Source: Novispirillum itersonii (lineage in GTDB: Bacteria > Pseudomonadota > Alphaproteobacteria > Rhodospirillales > Rhodospirillaceae). Taken from it: a stretch of DNA of 50,258 nucleotides. The translations under genes were made by a program, and so were the position numbers. Under the pieces are notes generated by a model, which was not told the origin of the DNA, searched no databases, and saw nothing but the letters and a program-made list of their open reading frames with translations. The DNA lies in assembly GCF_014205675.1 (NCBI RefSeq), contig NZ_JACIIX010000020.1, positions 1 to 50,258 of the forward strand. The letters run 5' to 3'. Shown here in pieces: positions 27,493 through 35,675 of this stretch (position 1 is the first letter of the stretch; each line of letters begins with the position of its first letter).

Positions 27493-29154
27493 TCAGGTGC
27501 CCTGCATCTGCTGTTTGAAGGTCAGCTCGATGAATTCGGCCGGGTGAACCATTTGCAGCGTCACGGAGACGATCATGTAGCCGTTCAGGATATCCTGCGC
27601 GGTCATGGTGCTGCCCAGACCGCACTGCACGCTGAACGCGTCGCTGGCCTTGTCGCCCATCAGCCCCCCCTGCGTCCAAAGACCGGTCAGGAAGTTGGAA
27701 ATGGACGCGGTGACCGTCACCCAGGTCTGGCCGACATTGGGGGCAAAGACCGTTTGCTGAAGCGAGGTTTTAATGGACTGCTCGATATAGATCAGGGTGC
27801 GGCGAACCTGAATATAGCGGTAGTCATTGCTGTTGCCATCCAGGGTGCGGGCACCCCAGACCACCGGGCCACGATTGACAAAATAGCGCACCACATCGAT
27901 GGCGATACCGTTCAACGGCACGTTCAGCGGGCCCTGCTGATCATCGGTCAGGGCGATCGTCGGGCTGATCACCGAGGTCAGGCCCAGATTGGCCGGAGCA
28001 TTCCACACACCGCGGTTCTGGTCGTTCTGCGCCCAGATCCCGGCGATGGGGCCACTGACCGGTGCCACATTCATATCGGCGAGGATCAGGCTTTCCAACT
28101 GCTTCATCAGCGGCAGGGCGTTGACCAGAAACTGATTCAACTGCGCCACAGTCTTGGGCTGGGTGGCAGGATCGACGCTGGACACCGGCGGCGACGGCAC
28201 CGGTACATAATCCGGCAGCATCTGCCAGACTGCGGCCATAACCTGATTATATTGTGCGGTGCCATAGCCATAGAGCTGCTCGGCCTGCGCGGTCAGCAGC
28301 AGGGCCAAGGTCTCAGCGGTGCTGCTGTCCGGCTCGAAAATGTTCAGGTTGGTGTAGTCCACCTCGGACGAGGTGACGATGGAGGTCTTAACCGCCGGGA
28401 AATAGGCTGACCCATAGCTGTAATAGTCAGAGCTGCTGCCCACCGCCGTATAGAACTGGTTGGCCTGATCCGTGATGGTCAGAGGATTCCAGGTGGCCGG
28501 ATTCGTCGAATCCCAGAGATCCAGAATGGCCACACGGTCCTGTAGATTGCCACACAGGGCCAGAGTTGCCGCCGTCAGGCTGGAGTAATCCGCCTCGGAC
28601 TCCAGCTGACAGGAGTCGGGGATCACCACCATGGTCGGCCCGACCTGACTGCCGCTGGCCGCCAATCCCGCCTGAAGATCGGCGACCTGAATCGTGGTGC
28701 CAGAATCCGTGGCGGTGGTCTGGCTGTTGTTCAGGTCACCATTATAATTGCTGACCGACACCACATAGCAGTTCCCGCCGCCATTGGCGTAAAACAGCCG
28801 CAGGGCGTTGTACATGTAGAAGGTGCTGTCGGCACTTTGCTCAAGCTTGTAATAGCCCATGTCCGACGGCCCGCCGGTGCCGGTGGAGGCCATGAAGTCA
28901 TAGTCATTGGACGACCCGGCAACGATGGAGAATTTCGGCCGGAAACCATAGCCGAAATAGCTTTGATAGTCGGCCAGGGATGACAGCGCCGTGGGTTGCA
29001 GATAGATGGGCTTGTTGCTGACCGGATCCAGCGCTTTTTCTGTGTAGCCAATAAACACCGGAACCGCGGTTTGCACCCCAACGATGGAGGGCGGAAATGC
29101 CGGTAGTTCGGTTATGTATACCCCCGGCGTCTGCCGGGACAAATAGCTGCTCAT
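27493..29154 (-). CDS. Contractile sheath protein (Afp2/3/4-like)
   Basis: A 553-residue tail sheath protein. The N-terminal TPGVYITELPAFPPSIVGV, then VPVFIGYTEKA, and the C-terminal YIQVRRTLIYIEQSIKT, VTASISNFLTGLW and LQMVHPAEFIELTFKQ are sheath hallmarks. The ATG at 29154 has GGAGG nine bases upstream; an in-frame TTG at 29163 is less likely. Afp and PVC have several sheath paralogues, but only this one is present here, so the whole sheath must be built from a single subunit. The 224-base AT-rich gap upstream suggests its own promoter. Confidence 0.94.
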   Translation of the reverse strand: MSSYLSRQTPGVYITELPAFPPSIVGVQTAVPVFIGYTEKALDPVSNKPIYLQPTALSSLADYQSYFGYGFRPKFSIVAGSSNDYDFMASTGTGGPSDMGYYKLEQSADSTFYMYNALRLFYANGGGNCYVVSVSNYNGDLNNSQTTATDSGTTIQVADLQAGLAASGSQVGPTMVVIPDSCQLESEADYSSLTAATLALCGNLQDRVAILDLWDSTNPATWNPLTITDQANQFYTAVGSSSDYYSYGSAYFPAVKTSIVTSSEVDYTNLNIFEPDSSTAETLALLLTAQAEQLYGYGTAQYNQVMAAVWQMLPDYVPVPSPPVSSVDPATQPKTVAQLNQFLVNALPLMKQLESLILADMNVAPVSGPIAGIWAQNDQNRGVWNAPANLGLTSVISPTIALTDDQQGPLNVPLNGIAIDVVRYFVNRGPVVWGARTLDGNSNDYRYIQVRRTLIYIEQSIKTSLQQTVFAPNVGQTWVTVTASISNFLTGLWTQGGLMGDKASDAFSVQCGLGSTMTAQDILNGYMIVSVTLQMVHPAEFIELTFKQQMQGT

Positions 29155-29378
29155 CGTCTTCAACCTCCAGGCAAGAAAGCTTGTCGAGACACAAAAGAAA
29201 GAGCGACTACGTCCAGCACACCGAAAGCCGGGGGCTCCCCCTATCCCGATGGGTCTGCAACGACTCTTTTCAATCTTAGCGAGAGTACACGATAAGATTC
29301 CAATTTTCGAAAAGACTCTCTGAGGATTTTCAAAATTTATATGTTACAGCAACAATCTTAAGACCAAAGGATATGATA
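29155..29378. other. AT-rich gap upstream of the sheath gene
   Basis: No gene is visible. The stretch 29270-29395 is clearly more AT-rich than its surroundings and lies between the unknown 399-residue gene and the highly expressed sheath and tube genes. A sheath promoter here is likely by position, but I cannot assign boxes confidently. Confidence 0.4.
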
Positions 29379-30578
29379 TCAAACGTATACATATATCTCT
29401 GAGACCGGCCCATTCTGCCCCGGCCAGACCGGCGCAGGTGGGGCAAGTGGCAGAGACGTCACAGAGACATCGCTGCCGACAAAAAACGGACCGTCACGCT
29501 GGCCACTGAGTTGGAAACGCTGCTCCGGCTGTTGTGACAGGGGCAGCCTGCGATCAGACCAGAAGGGAATGGCACAGTCGCCCGTCGGCAGGATGACAGG
29601 CGATGCCTGCTGAAAGCTGGCCCCGGTCCCGGTGATTTGCAGGGCGCTGAGCCCCCCGCCCCGCCCCTGTGGCACCACATAGTAGACCCACCAGCTTCGC
29701 CGGGCTGCGAACTTCAGTTCCAGATCAAGGGGGGTTACCGCAACCTGATCCCCGTCACGGGTGATAGGATACATCCCCGCCGCCCCGGGCGTGGGCGGGC
29801 ACAACAGAAGGTCGAGAAAGCACATCGGCAGCGGGCTGGCGATGGTGCGCAGTTTCCACGGCCCCGTGCGGATCAAACCGGTGTCATAAGTGGAACACAG
29901 TTGATACAAGCCCTCGGCCTGACCGATGAAATCCACCGATACGGTCCCGCCGGTTCCGCCAGTTCCGGGCGGCGAGGATGGATAGGCCGGGCCGGGCGCG
30001 GTCACCACGGCCTGTCCGGCGATATCCAGGGCCTGCACCTCGATCAGGTCAGGGGAAGCCTTGACATCAATCGTCTGAGGCAACACCCCCTTGATGCTTG
30101 CGGCGGTAACACGGCGACCGGGTTGAAGGTCCTTCAGCCCATGCTCCTGATGGGCCTGCCGGTTGGTGAAGTACAGATTTTCCCGCGCCGGATTGAAGCT
30201 GAGCGGCAGTTCGGTGATACCGACAAACGCCGGATTGGTGCAGACCAGAGCAAACGACAGCCTGGGCCATTCGCCGACCTTGCGCACCCGCTCGATATAG
30301 GCGATCAGGCTGGGCAGCAATCCCGCAGGACAGGATATGCTAAAGCCAGTGCCAAAGTCCTGCACTGCCAGTCCAATCGTTTTCAACACCGTTACCGTGG
30401 ATGGCGTTGCCATCACCTGAAAATCCGGGCAACGCCGCTCATTGCCGTTATAGTAATCGTGGCGGAAGCGCACGGTGAACAGGGGTTGATAAGGCTTCGT
30501 GGAGGCCCCATGCGCCGGAGCCGTCAGTCCCTGTGTTCTGCTTTTGCCCAGCATCAGACGGCGTTCACGGATCAACAT
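29379..30578 (-). CDS. Uncharacterised protein inside the eCIS operon
   Basis: 399 residues, not recognised. The N-terminal half contains PYQPLFTVRFRHDYYNGNE, and the middle has a Pro/Gly-rich linker (SSPPGTGGTGGTVS) separating two predominantly beta-type halves. There is no signal peptide or membrane segment. The start at 30578 follows AAGGTGGGGG and lies 15 bases after the upstream cap gene, so it is co-transcribed with the particle genes. It could be a structural accessory, a cap-associated protein or an assembly factor; the sequence alone does not decide. It is not a tail fibre by any motif I can see. Confidence 0.75.
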   Translation of the reverse strand: MLIRERRLMLGKSRTQGLTAPAHGASTKPYQPLFTVRFRHDYYNGNERRCPDFQVMATPSTVTVLKTIGLAVQDFGTGFSISCPAGLLPSLIAYIERVRKVGEWPRLSFALVCTNPAFVGITELPLSFNPARENLYFTNRQAHQEHGLKDLQPGRRVTAASIKGVLPQTIDVKASPDLIEVQALDIAGQAVVTAPGPAYPSSPPGTGGTGGTVSVDFIGQAEGLYQLCSTYDTGLIRTGPWKLRTIASPLPMCFLDLLLCPPTPGAAGMYPITRDGDQVAVTPLDLELKFAARRSWWVYYVVPQGRGGGLSALQITGTGASFQQASPVILPTGDCAIPFWSDRRLPLSQQPEQRFQLSGQRDGPFFVGSDVSVTSLPLAPPAPVWPGQNGPVSEIYVYV

Positions 30579-30593
30579 GGCGCCGCCCCCACC

Positions 30594-31187
30594 TTAATAC
30601 CCAATGCCCGGCTGGCCGGACGTCTCAAACGCCCCCACAGCGACGGCCTTGCTGCTCATGGCGGTGCTGGCAAAGGGCAGCAGACGGATTTTATAGAACA
30701 CCGACGGCAGATATTTGGCGCCCAGCATGCCCATCACATAATTGAGATCGACCGGGTCGAGATTCACAAACTCAAGGTTCAGCTTGTCGATGGCCGGGTC
30801 CAGACCGGGCAGGTTCTGTTGATTGAAATAAGGATTTTGTTGGAAATAACTGATGGTCCGGCTGATAGCCACTAAGCCATCCCTATAGTTTTTGTTATAG
30901 AAATTGGCGATAAAGGCAACGTTGACATCAAGATACAACGGCGGCGTCACCTGCCCATATTTCCCTTCCGGGCCACGCAACATGGGGTTAAACGTGCTGA
31001 TGACCTTTTCATCCTGCATGCTGGTGACGCACAACACGATCTTATTGATGGCAGCCTCGTAGGGTTTTCCGTCCACATCGACGATGTTGGACAAGATCAC
31101 CCAGTCTTCAGGACGGTTGTCGAGATTCTGGATGGAATCGTTCAGGCGGCCTCGGATCAACTCAAGCGTGGTGCCAATCAAGTCCAT
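30594..31187 (-). CDS. Tube-terminator/cap protein (Afp16/Pvc16-like, DUF4255)
   Basis: A 197-residue protein with the Pvc16 N-terminal domain (DUF4255): LNDSIQNLDNRPEDWVILSN, LYLDVNVAFIANF, YRDGLVAISRTISYFQQNP, then LNLEFVNLDPVDLNYVMGM. Afp16 ends the tube and sheath at the distal end and sets the final length together with the tape measure. It is the first gene of the minus-strand operon here. The ATG at 31187 has only a weak GGGGGT upstream. Confidence 0.9.
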   Translation of the reverse strand: MDLIGTTLELIRGRLNDSIQNLDNRPEDWVILSNIVDVDGKPYEAAINKIVLCVTSMQDEKVISTFNPMLRGPEGKYGQVTPPLYLDVNVAFIANFYNKNYRDGLVAISRTISYFQQNPYFNQQNLPGLDPAIDKLNLEFVNLDPVDLNYVMGMLGAKYLPSVFYKIRLLPFASTAMSSKAVAVGAFETSGQPGIGY

Positions 31188-31519
31188 GACAGTGTGTTAC
31201 CCCCAATGCCCCTGCCTCAAGCCGTCCAGCACGGCCATGGCGTGAACGCGAGGGGCGGCATTAAGCTGAGCCTGCCATGCCCCCTCCCCCATCCGGCGTT
31301 GAACCGTAAAACTATTCCCGTCAAACGCTGCCCGGTGTGCGTATACATCAAACACCTTACAATGATAGGATGCCATAAGACCCCCATCCCCCGGAATAGG
31401 AAGAGGGTTCAGCAAACACAACTATGTGTCAATAAAATACACCACAAACCAACCCTTGCATTTGTTTGCATCATCATCGTCGCGCCCATGACGGCTGCCC
31501 CGTTTGGCCTGCTGCCTGA
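31188..31519. other. Intergenic region upstream of the eCIS operon
   Basis: I see no convincing gene. It should hold the promoter of the minus-strand particle operon. A TTGACA box reads on the minus strand at 31432-31427, but no good -10 follows at 16-18 bases, so I do not call it as a promoter. Confidence 0.35.
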
Positions 31520-31796
31520 CGCGGGGCCAACGGGGGGGGGACAGAAGACCTGCCCCGCCTCAGCCGGAAGATCGGGCATATCTCCGACACCGCAAAACGG
31601 CGGAAGGAGATTGCAGCGGTTCTGGATACCCTGTCCGATCAGCCCCGGCAGGTTGAAATCAAGCCCTCTCTGGAGAACAAGGCAACTGAGCTGCGGCAGA
31701 TCACCATCCGCCGCTCCGTCACCGTGCGGAACCTGCGCTTCTACAGCCCATGGCCCTTGAACAGGACCCCATGGACCACAGGCCGAACAATCTGGT
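31520..31796 (+). pseudogene. Unrecognised coding remnant
   Basis: An open stretch with coding-like composition (RKIGHISDTAKRRKEIAAVL, then IKPSLENKATELRQITIRR) that has no start and runs in frame into the HigB remnant. A G9 run at 31532-31540 lies at its beginning; sequence upstream of the run in another frame (PFGLLPDAGPTGGG) could belong to the same former gene. I do not recognise the family. Confidence 0.4.
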
Positions 31797-31999
31797 CCGC
31801 CCTGCGCCAGCCGCCGGGAAACCGTCTGGAAGCCCTGAAAGGGAACCGGGAGGGACAGCACAGCATCCGGATCAATGACCAGTGGCGGATCTGCTTCCGC
31901 TGGGTTGAGGGCCACGCCGAAGACGTGGAAATCGTGGACGATCACGAAGGCAAGGAGACACCCCATGTTGGCCCCGACCCCGCCGGTCCACCCCGGTGA
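31797..31999 (+). pseudogene. Truncated HigB toxin
   Basis: The C-terminal half of a HigB/RelE-like mRNA interferase: PPGNRLEALKGNREGQHSIR, INDQWRICFRW and DVEIVDDH are typical. The first 40 or so residues of a normal HigB (about 92) are missing and replaced by unrelated upstream sequence, so the toxin is probably inactive. It overlaps the start of the antitoxin gene, as in intact higBA operons. Confidence 0.72.
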
Positions 32000-32255
32000 A
32001 ATCCTCCGCGAAGAATTCATGCAGCCCCTCGGCCTGACCGCCCATGCGGTGGCGCAGGCCTGCCATGTGCCACGCACCCGGATTGAACGCCTGTTCCGTC
32101 TGGAAACGCCGGTTACGGCAGACACCGCCCTGCGGCTGGGCCGGGCCTTTGGCACCGGGCCGGAATTCTGGATGAATCTTCAGGCGCTCTACGACCTTGG
32201 CAGCACCATGCCGGACGATCTGGATCAGGTCCGCCCCTTGGTAGCGGCAAAATAA
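31965..32255 (+). CDS. higA: HigA-like antitoxin
   Basis: A 96-residue XRE-type helix-turn-helix antitoxin: HPGEILREEFMQPLGLTAHA, VPRTRIERLF and ALRLGRAFGTGPEFWMNLQ are HigA hallmarks. The ATG at 31965 has AAGGAG seven bases upstream and overlaps the HigB remnant by 35 bases. HigA would bind HigB and repress the operon through its HTH. Because the toxin is truncated, the gene may persist only as a relic or as an antidote to toxins elsewhere in the genome. Confidence 0.85.
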   Translation: MLAPTPPVHPGEILREEFMQPLGLTAHAVAQACHVPRTRIERLFRLETPVTADTALRLGRAFGTGPEFWMNLQALYDLGSTMPDDLDQVRPLVAAK

Positions 32256-32314
32256 GCGTCTGCCGTTGGTGCCCGGGTTCGCAACAGGCGACGGGTTCTT
32301 CGTCGAAGAACGTT

Positions 32315-32460
32315 ATGGCCGGGCTGAAGGCCAAGAACGTCCCCACCAAGGAAGCGGAGGCGCGGACCGAGGAGGCGGTGCTGATGAGCGACGGCAGCCT
32401 GATCTTCTCCTCCAACCCCGGACGGGTGGCGGCGGAGATCCGCGTCGAGCGGTCGCGCCG
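32315..32460 (+). pseudogene. ABC-transporter ATPase remnant
   Basis: A short plus-strand fragment reads EEAVLMSDGSLIFSSNPGRV followed by AAEIRV. This is the region after the H-loop in nitrate/taurine/sulfonate-type ABC ATPases. Nothing else of the gene (Walker A, signature) is present nearby. Confidence 0.5.
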
Positions 32461-32520
32461 TGAAGGACGGCCTCGTGCAGGGCAGCCCGTGCAGGGCGGA
32501 CGTCACCGCAAAACCCGTTC

Positions 32521-32650
32521 AATCTGGCGCTGATGCGGCTGATCGACGAACAATTTCTGGAGACGCCCTATTACGGGGCTCGGCAGATGGCCGGGCAATG
32601 GCGTCCTTCGGCACCGGCGACAAAATGGCGGCGTAACAGCATCCGGGATT
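32521..32650 (+). mobile_element. IS3-family transposase remnant
   Basis: The translation LMRLIDEQFLETPYYGARQM is the conserved HTH_21 region of IS3-family OrfB. The reading degrades within 15 codons and ends in a stop. No inverted repeats or OrfA are visible. It abuts the 3' end of the broken prpD-like gene on the other strand and may mark the event that truncated it. Confidence 0.65.
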
Positions 32651-32689
32651 AGCTTATTTTTGCCGCCGAACTGTCCGAACGGACGGAGC

Positions 32690-33226
32690 CACCTCTCCAC
32701 AGCCGGTCCAAGCGGTGCGATATGATCGATCGGAGGTTTGTCCGCCGCCACCCGTGCCGCCAGCGCCACCTGCACATCGTAAGCGATGGCGATCCCCCGG
32801 ATCAGGTCGGCACCCTGACAACCTTAGAGACTGAGCCACCGCCATAAGCGGGGGAATGACATCGCCTGGACGAGGGTATCCGGCGGTAAGGGCATCGTGA
32901 CACCCGCTGGCCTCGCGCAGGATGACACCGCTGGCCCAAGCCGCCCATTCCGGCGACACCAGACAGGCTGCCGACGCCCCGAACAGACCAGCACCGGAAG
33001 GCGAAGGATGCAGAATGGCCCGATCCCGTGCCGCGCCCCCTTTTCCCCACCCCAATGCCAGCGCGGCCAAAGCGGCGGTGTCGATGATGCGATCTATCAC
33101 CAAGGAGGGCACGACATCGGCCTCCACTGGAAAATCAGACACCGCCGTCGCAATGTCCCAGGCTAGGGCATCCATCACCGATGGAAAGCCCAACGCCTTG
33201 AGCAGCCGCGCCTGATGAAAGGTCAT
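32690..33226 (-). pseudogene. MmgE/PrpD-family gene, frameshifted and truncated
   Basis: The N-terminal part of an MmgE/PrpD protein (2-methylcitrate dehydratase family): PSPSGAGLFGA, VSPEWAAWASGVILRE, GYPRPGDVIPPLMAVAQSL. The frame breaks at about 32817, where one extra G (CAGGGTGCC) shifts it; in the next frame the family sequence continues as ADLIRGIAIAYDVQVALAAR to DHIAPLGPAVE, then homology stops near 32690, beside an IS3 remnant. About two thirds of a normal PrpD (about 480 residues) is missing. Its ATG overlaps the thioesterase stop (ATGA), so the two were an operon. Confidence 0.72.
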
Positions 33227-33612
33227 GGTACGTCGCGGGCAACCGGGACCGGGCGCCCATCCTCGTCCACCGCGACCATGACGAAACGCCCCTGAACAGC
33301 CAGGCAACGTTCCCCGCTGGTCAGACCTTCGGCGAAGGCCTCGACCCGCACGACCATGGACGTCCGTCCGACGCTTTCGACCTGCGCCGTACATTCCAAC
33401 ATCTGCCCCACCTTGACCGGGGCCAGGAAATCCACGCGATCGGATGCCGCCATGACCACCGGCCGACGCGCCACGCGACTGGCGGCCACGACCGCGGCCT
33501 TGCCCATGAGACTGAGCGCGGTACCCGCGAACAGCGTTCCGTGATGGTTGGCCTGTTCGGGAAAAATCACCTCGATCAGCCTGCACTCGGCATATCCCGG
33601 CATGTTGCTCAT
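33223..33612 (-). CDS. Acyl-CoA thioesterase (hotdog fold)
   Basis: A 129-residue YciA/BACH-type acyl-CoA thioesterase: EVIFPEQANHHGTLFAGTAL with the NHHGTLFAG catalytic region, ASDRVDFLAPVKVGQ, and FVMVAVDEDGRPVPV. It hydrolyses acyl-CoA esters in the cytosol. The ATG at 33612 is preferred (GAAAGG six bases upstream, MSNMPGY start); a longer frame from 33651 would run through the promoter region. It is divergent from an ScfR regulator and coupled to a broken prpD-like gene, so a role in relieving propionyl- or other short acyl-CoA stress is plausible. Confidence 0.85.
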   Translation of the reverse strand: MSNMPGYAECRLIEVIFPEQANHHGTLFAGTALSLMGKAAVVAASRVARRPVVMAASDRVDFLAPVKVGQMLECTAQVESVGRTSMVVRVEAFAEGLTSGERCLAVQGRFVMVAVDEDGRPVPVARDVP

Positions 33613-33643
33613 GATCAGCCTTTCGCTTGCGCAACGGGAAATT

Positions 33644-33653
33644 ATTTGCAAAT
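33644..33653. promoter_or_regulatory. Candidate ScfR/RamB operator (ATTTGCAAAT)
   Basis: A perfect 10-base palindrome between the divergent thioesterase and ScfR genes. RamB-type regulators are known to bind TTTGCAAA-type sites. Confidence 0.5.
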
Positions 33654-33718
33654 TTACGCTGATGCATTTGCCGATAAACTCCTGAATAAGTGAGGCTTTG
33701 CGAGCGAATGCGCGTGAT

Positions 33719-33727
33719 TTTGCAAAT
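33719..33727. promoter_or_regulatory. Candidate ScfR/RamB operator (TTTGCAAAT)
   Basis: A second TTTGCAAAT lies 17 bases upstream of the ScfR paralogue 1 start, followed by ATTGCGAAGG. The composite is similar to the double motif upstream of prpC, which suggests autoregulation. Confidence 0.5.
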
Positions 33728-33744
33728 ATTGCGAAGGATATTCC

Positions 33745-35157
33745 ATGCGGAAGGCATTCATGGGCGCGCGTCTGCTGCGCCTGCGCGAGGAGCGCGGACT
33801 GACCCAGGCCGCACTGGCCCGGATGCTGGAACTGTCCCCCAGCTACCTGAACCAGCTTGAACGCAACCAGCGCCCGCTGACGGTGCAGGTTCTGCTGAAG
33901 ATCAACGCGGTCTTCGGCGTCGACGTGCAGATGTTTTCCGAAGACGAAGAAGCGCGCCTGATCGCCGACCTGCGCGAAGCCCTAAGCGAATCCGGCACCG
34001 GCGTATCGGTATCGGAGATCAAGGCCTTCGCCGCCGACATGCCGGTGATCGGCCGGGCGCTGGTGGCGCTGCACCGCCAGGCGCGGGCCGGCAGCGAACG
34101 GCTGGAGGCGCTGGCGGCCACATTGGGGGCGCCTCTGGAGAGCCTTGCCTCCGCCCCGCCACTGATGCCTTACGAGGAGGTGCGCGACTTCTTCTACGAC
34201 CGCCACAACCATGTCCCCGAACTGGACGAAGCGGCGGAAAAGCTGTTCCTGCAAGGCGGGCTGGAACCCGGCGCCATGGATGTCGGGCTGGAGCGTCTGT
34301 TACAGGACCGCCACCGCATCCGCATCCGGGTGGAAAGCGAGACGGAGATCGGCGGGCAGCGTCAATTCGATGGCGACAACCGCCTGCTGCGATTGTCGCG
34401 TTCGCTGGAATCCGGCCAGCGCGCCTTCCAGATGGCGACGCAACTGGCCTTCCTGGAACACCGCCAGGAACTGGAAAAGCTGGTGCAATCCCCCCGGCTG
34501 ACCAGCCCGGAATCCCGGGCGCTGGGGCGGATCGGCCTTGCCAATTACTATGCCGGAGCGCTGATCCTGCCCTATGGCGCCTTCCTGACGGCAGCCGAGG
34601 ATCTGCGCTACGACATCGACCTGCTGGGAACCCGGTTCGGCGTCGGCTTCGAGACCATCTGCCACCGCCTGTCCACCCTGCAACGCCCGGGGGCACGCGG
34701 TATCCCCTTCTTCTTCGTCCGCGTCGATCGCGCGGGCAACATATCGAAGCGGCAATCGGCCACCGATTTCCACTTCTCGCGCGTCGGCGGCACCTGCCCA
34801 CTTTGGAACGTCTACGAAGCCTTCGCCAGCCCCGGCCGCATCCTGACCCAGATGGCGCAAATGCCCGATGGCCGCGCCTATCTGTGGGTGGCCCGCACGG
34901 TGACCCATGACCACAACGGTTACGGTGCCCCGGGCAAGACCTTCGCCATCGGCCTGGGCTGCGACCTGCGTCACGCCGCGCGGCTGATCTACGCCCGCGG
35001 CCTTGATCTTGGCGACCCGGCGGCGGCCACTCCCATCGGTGCCGGATGCAAGGTGTGCGAACGTCCGTCCTGCCCGCAACGCGCCTTCCCGCCGCTTGGC
35101 CGCAAGCTGTTGGTGGACGAACGCCGCAGCCGCTTCGAACCCTATGCCGCAAGCTGA
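33745..35157 (+). CDS. ScfR/RamB-family transcriptional regulator, paralogue 1
   Basis: 470 residues. An XRE-type HTH occupies about 1-70 (LRLREERGLTQAALARML, SPSYLNQLERNQRPLT). A middle region is ImmA/IrrE-like. The C-terminal DUF2083 domain ends with a cysteine cluster (CKVCERPSCPQRAFP). This is the layout of short-chain fatty acyl regulators (ScfR, RamB, mycobacterial PrpR), which sense acyl-CoAs and control glyoxylate and methylcitrate genes. It is divergent from the thioesterase/prpD-like pair, with TTTGCAAA palindromes between them. The cysteines may bind a metal or an Fe-S cluster, as reported for mycobacterial PrpR; that they do so here is inference. Confidence 0.88.
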   Translation: MRKAFMGARLLRLREERGLTQAALARMLELSPSYLNQLERNQRPLTVQVLLKINAVFGVDVQMFSEDEEARLIADLREALSESGTGVSVSEIKAFAADMPVIGRALVALHRQARAGSERLEALAATLGAPLESLASAPPLMPYEEVRDFFYDRHNHVPELDEAAEKLFLQGGLEPGAMDVGLERLLQDRHRIRIRVESETEIGGQRQFDGDNRLLRLSRSLESGQRAFQMATQLAFLEHRQELEKLVQSPRLTSPESRALGRIGLANYYAGALILPYGAFLTAAEDLRYDIDLLGTRFGVGFETICHRLSTLQRPGARGIPFFFVRVDRAGNISKRQSATDFHFSRVGGTCPLWNVYEAFASPGRILTQMAQMPDGRAYLWVARTVTHDHNGYGAPGKTFAIGLGCDLRHAARLIYARGLDLGDPAAATPIGAGCKVCERPSCPQRAFPPLGRKLLVDERRSRFEPYAAS

Positions 35158-35185
35158 GGCTTGACTCTGCCCAAGCGGACTCCTA

Positions 35186-35363
35186 CGGTATCTTGTTCTC
35201 CGGTTCCCCGGACACCACAACATCCGGGGCTAAGAGGGACGCCGGTGCGAAACCGGCGCTGCCCCCGCAACTGTCAGCGGCGAGTGTTCCTCCATGCATG
35301 CCACTGGGGTTTCCCCGGGAAGGCCGGACGGAAGACGATGGCCCGCGAGCCAGGAGACCTGCC
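35186..35363 (+). ncRNA. Cobalamin riboswitch
   Basis: The hallmark blocks of the B12 aptamer are in order: AAGAGGGA then CCGGTGCGAAACCGG, the B12 box GCTGCCCCCGCAACTGT at about 35259-35275, CCACTGGGG, CCGGGAAGGCCGGA and GCGAGCCAGGAGACCTGCC. It begins about 30 bases after the ScfR paralogue 1 stop. In this group such switches often control B12-independent isozymes such as nrdD. Here the gene behind it is a wrecked nrdD, so the switch may no longer control anything useful. Confidence 0.9.
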
Positions 35364-35675
35364 GTGACACGTCAAACGTCCACGGGCGGGGTGGTGGTCA
35401 ATTACTGGCTGTTCCACGTTTATCCGCCCGAGGTGGGACAGGCCCACCGCGACGGCGACATCCATATCCACGACCTCGACATGCTGGCGGGCTCGAGCAG
35501 GTTCTCCAGTCCATCCAGGAACTGGTCTACAACCTCAACGTCCCGTCGCGCTGGGGCACCCAGACGCCGTTCACCAACCTGACCTTCGACTGGACCTGCC
35601 CCGACGACCTGAAGGATCAGGTTCCAGTGATCGGCGGTGAGGAGACGGATTTCACCTATGGCGAGCTTCAGGCCG
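35364..35675 (+). pseudogene. nrdD: Broken anaerobic ribonucleotide reductase (nrdD) remnant
   Basis: Two separate pieces of class III ribonucleotide reductase. The first (from GTG 35364, frame 1) reads VNYWLFHVYPPEVGQAHRDG followed by DIHIHDLDMLAG. The second, in another frame from about 35492, reads QSIQELVYNLNVPSRWGTQT followed by PFTNLTFDWTCPDDL. In intact NrdD a long segment separates them, so an internal deletion and a frameshift joined them. The N-terminal ATP cone and the whole C-terminal radical domain are absent. The B12 riboswitch directly upstream fits the former gene. Confidence 0.85.

Noticed and set aside
29379-30578. The 399-residue protein as the missing tail fibre
   Set aside because: It lacks fibre-like repeats, collagen-like or adhesin motifs, and it lies beside the cap gene and not between wedge and tape-measure genes where Afp13 is found.
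31395-31432. TTGACA on the minus strand as an eCIS operon promoter
   Set aside because: No acceptable -10 box at 16-18 bases distance, so I left it as a remark only.
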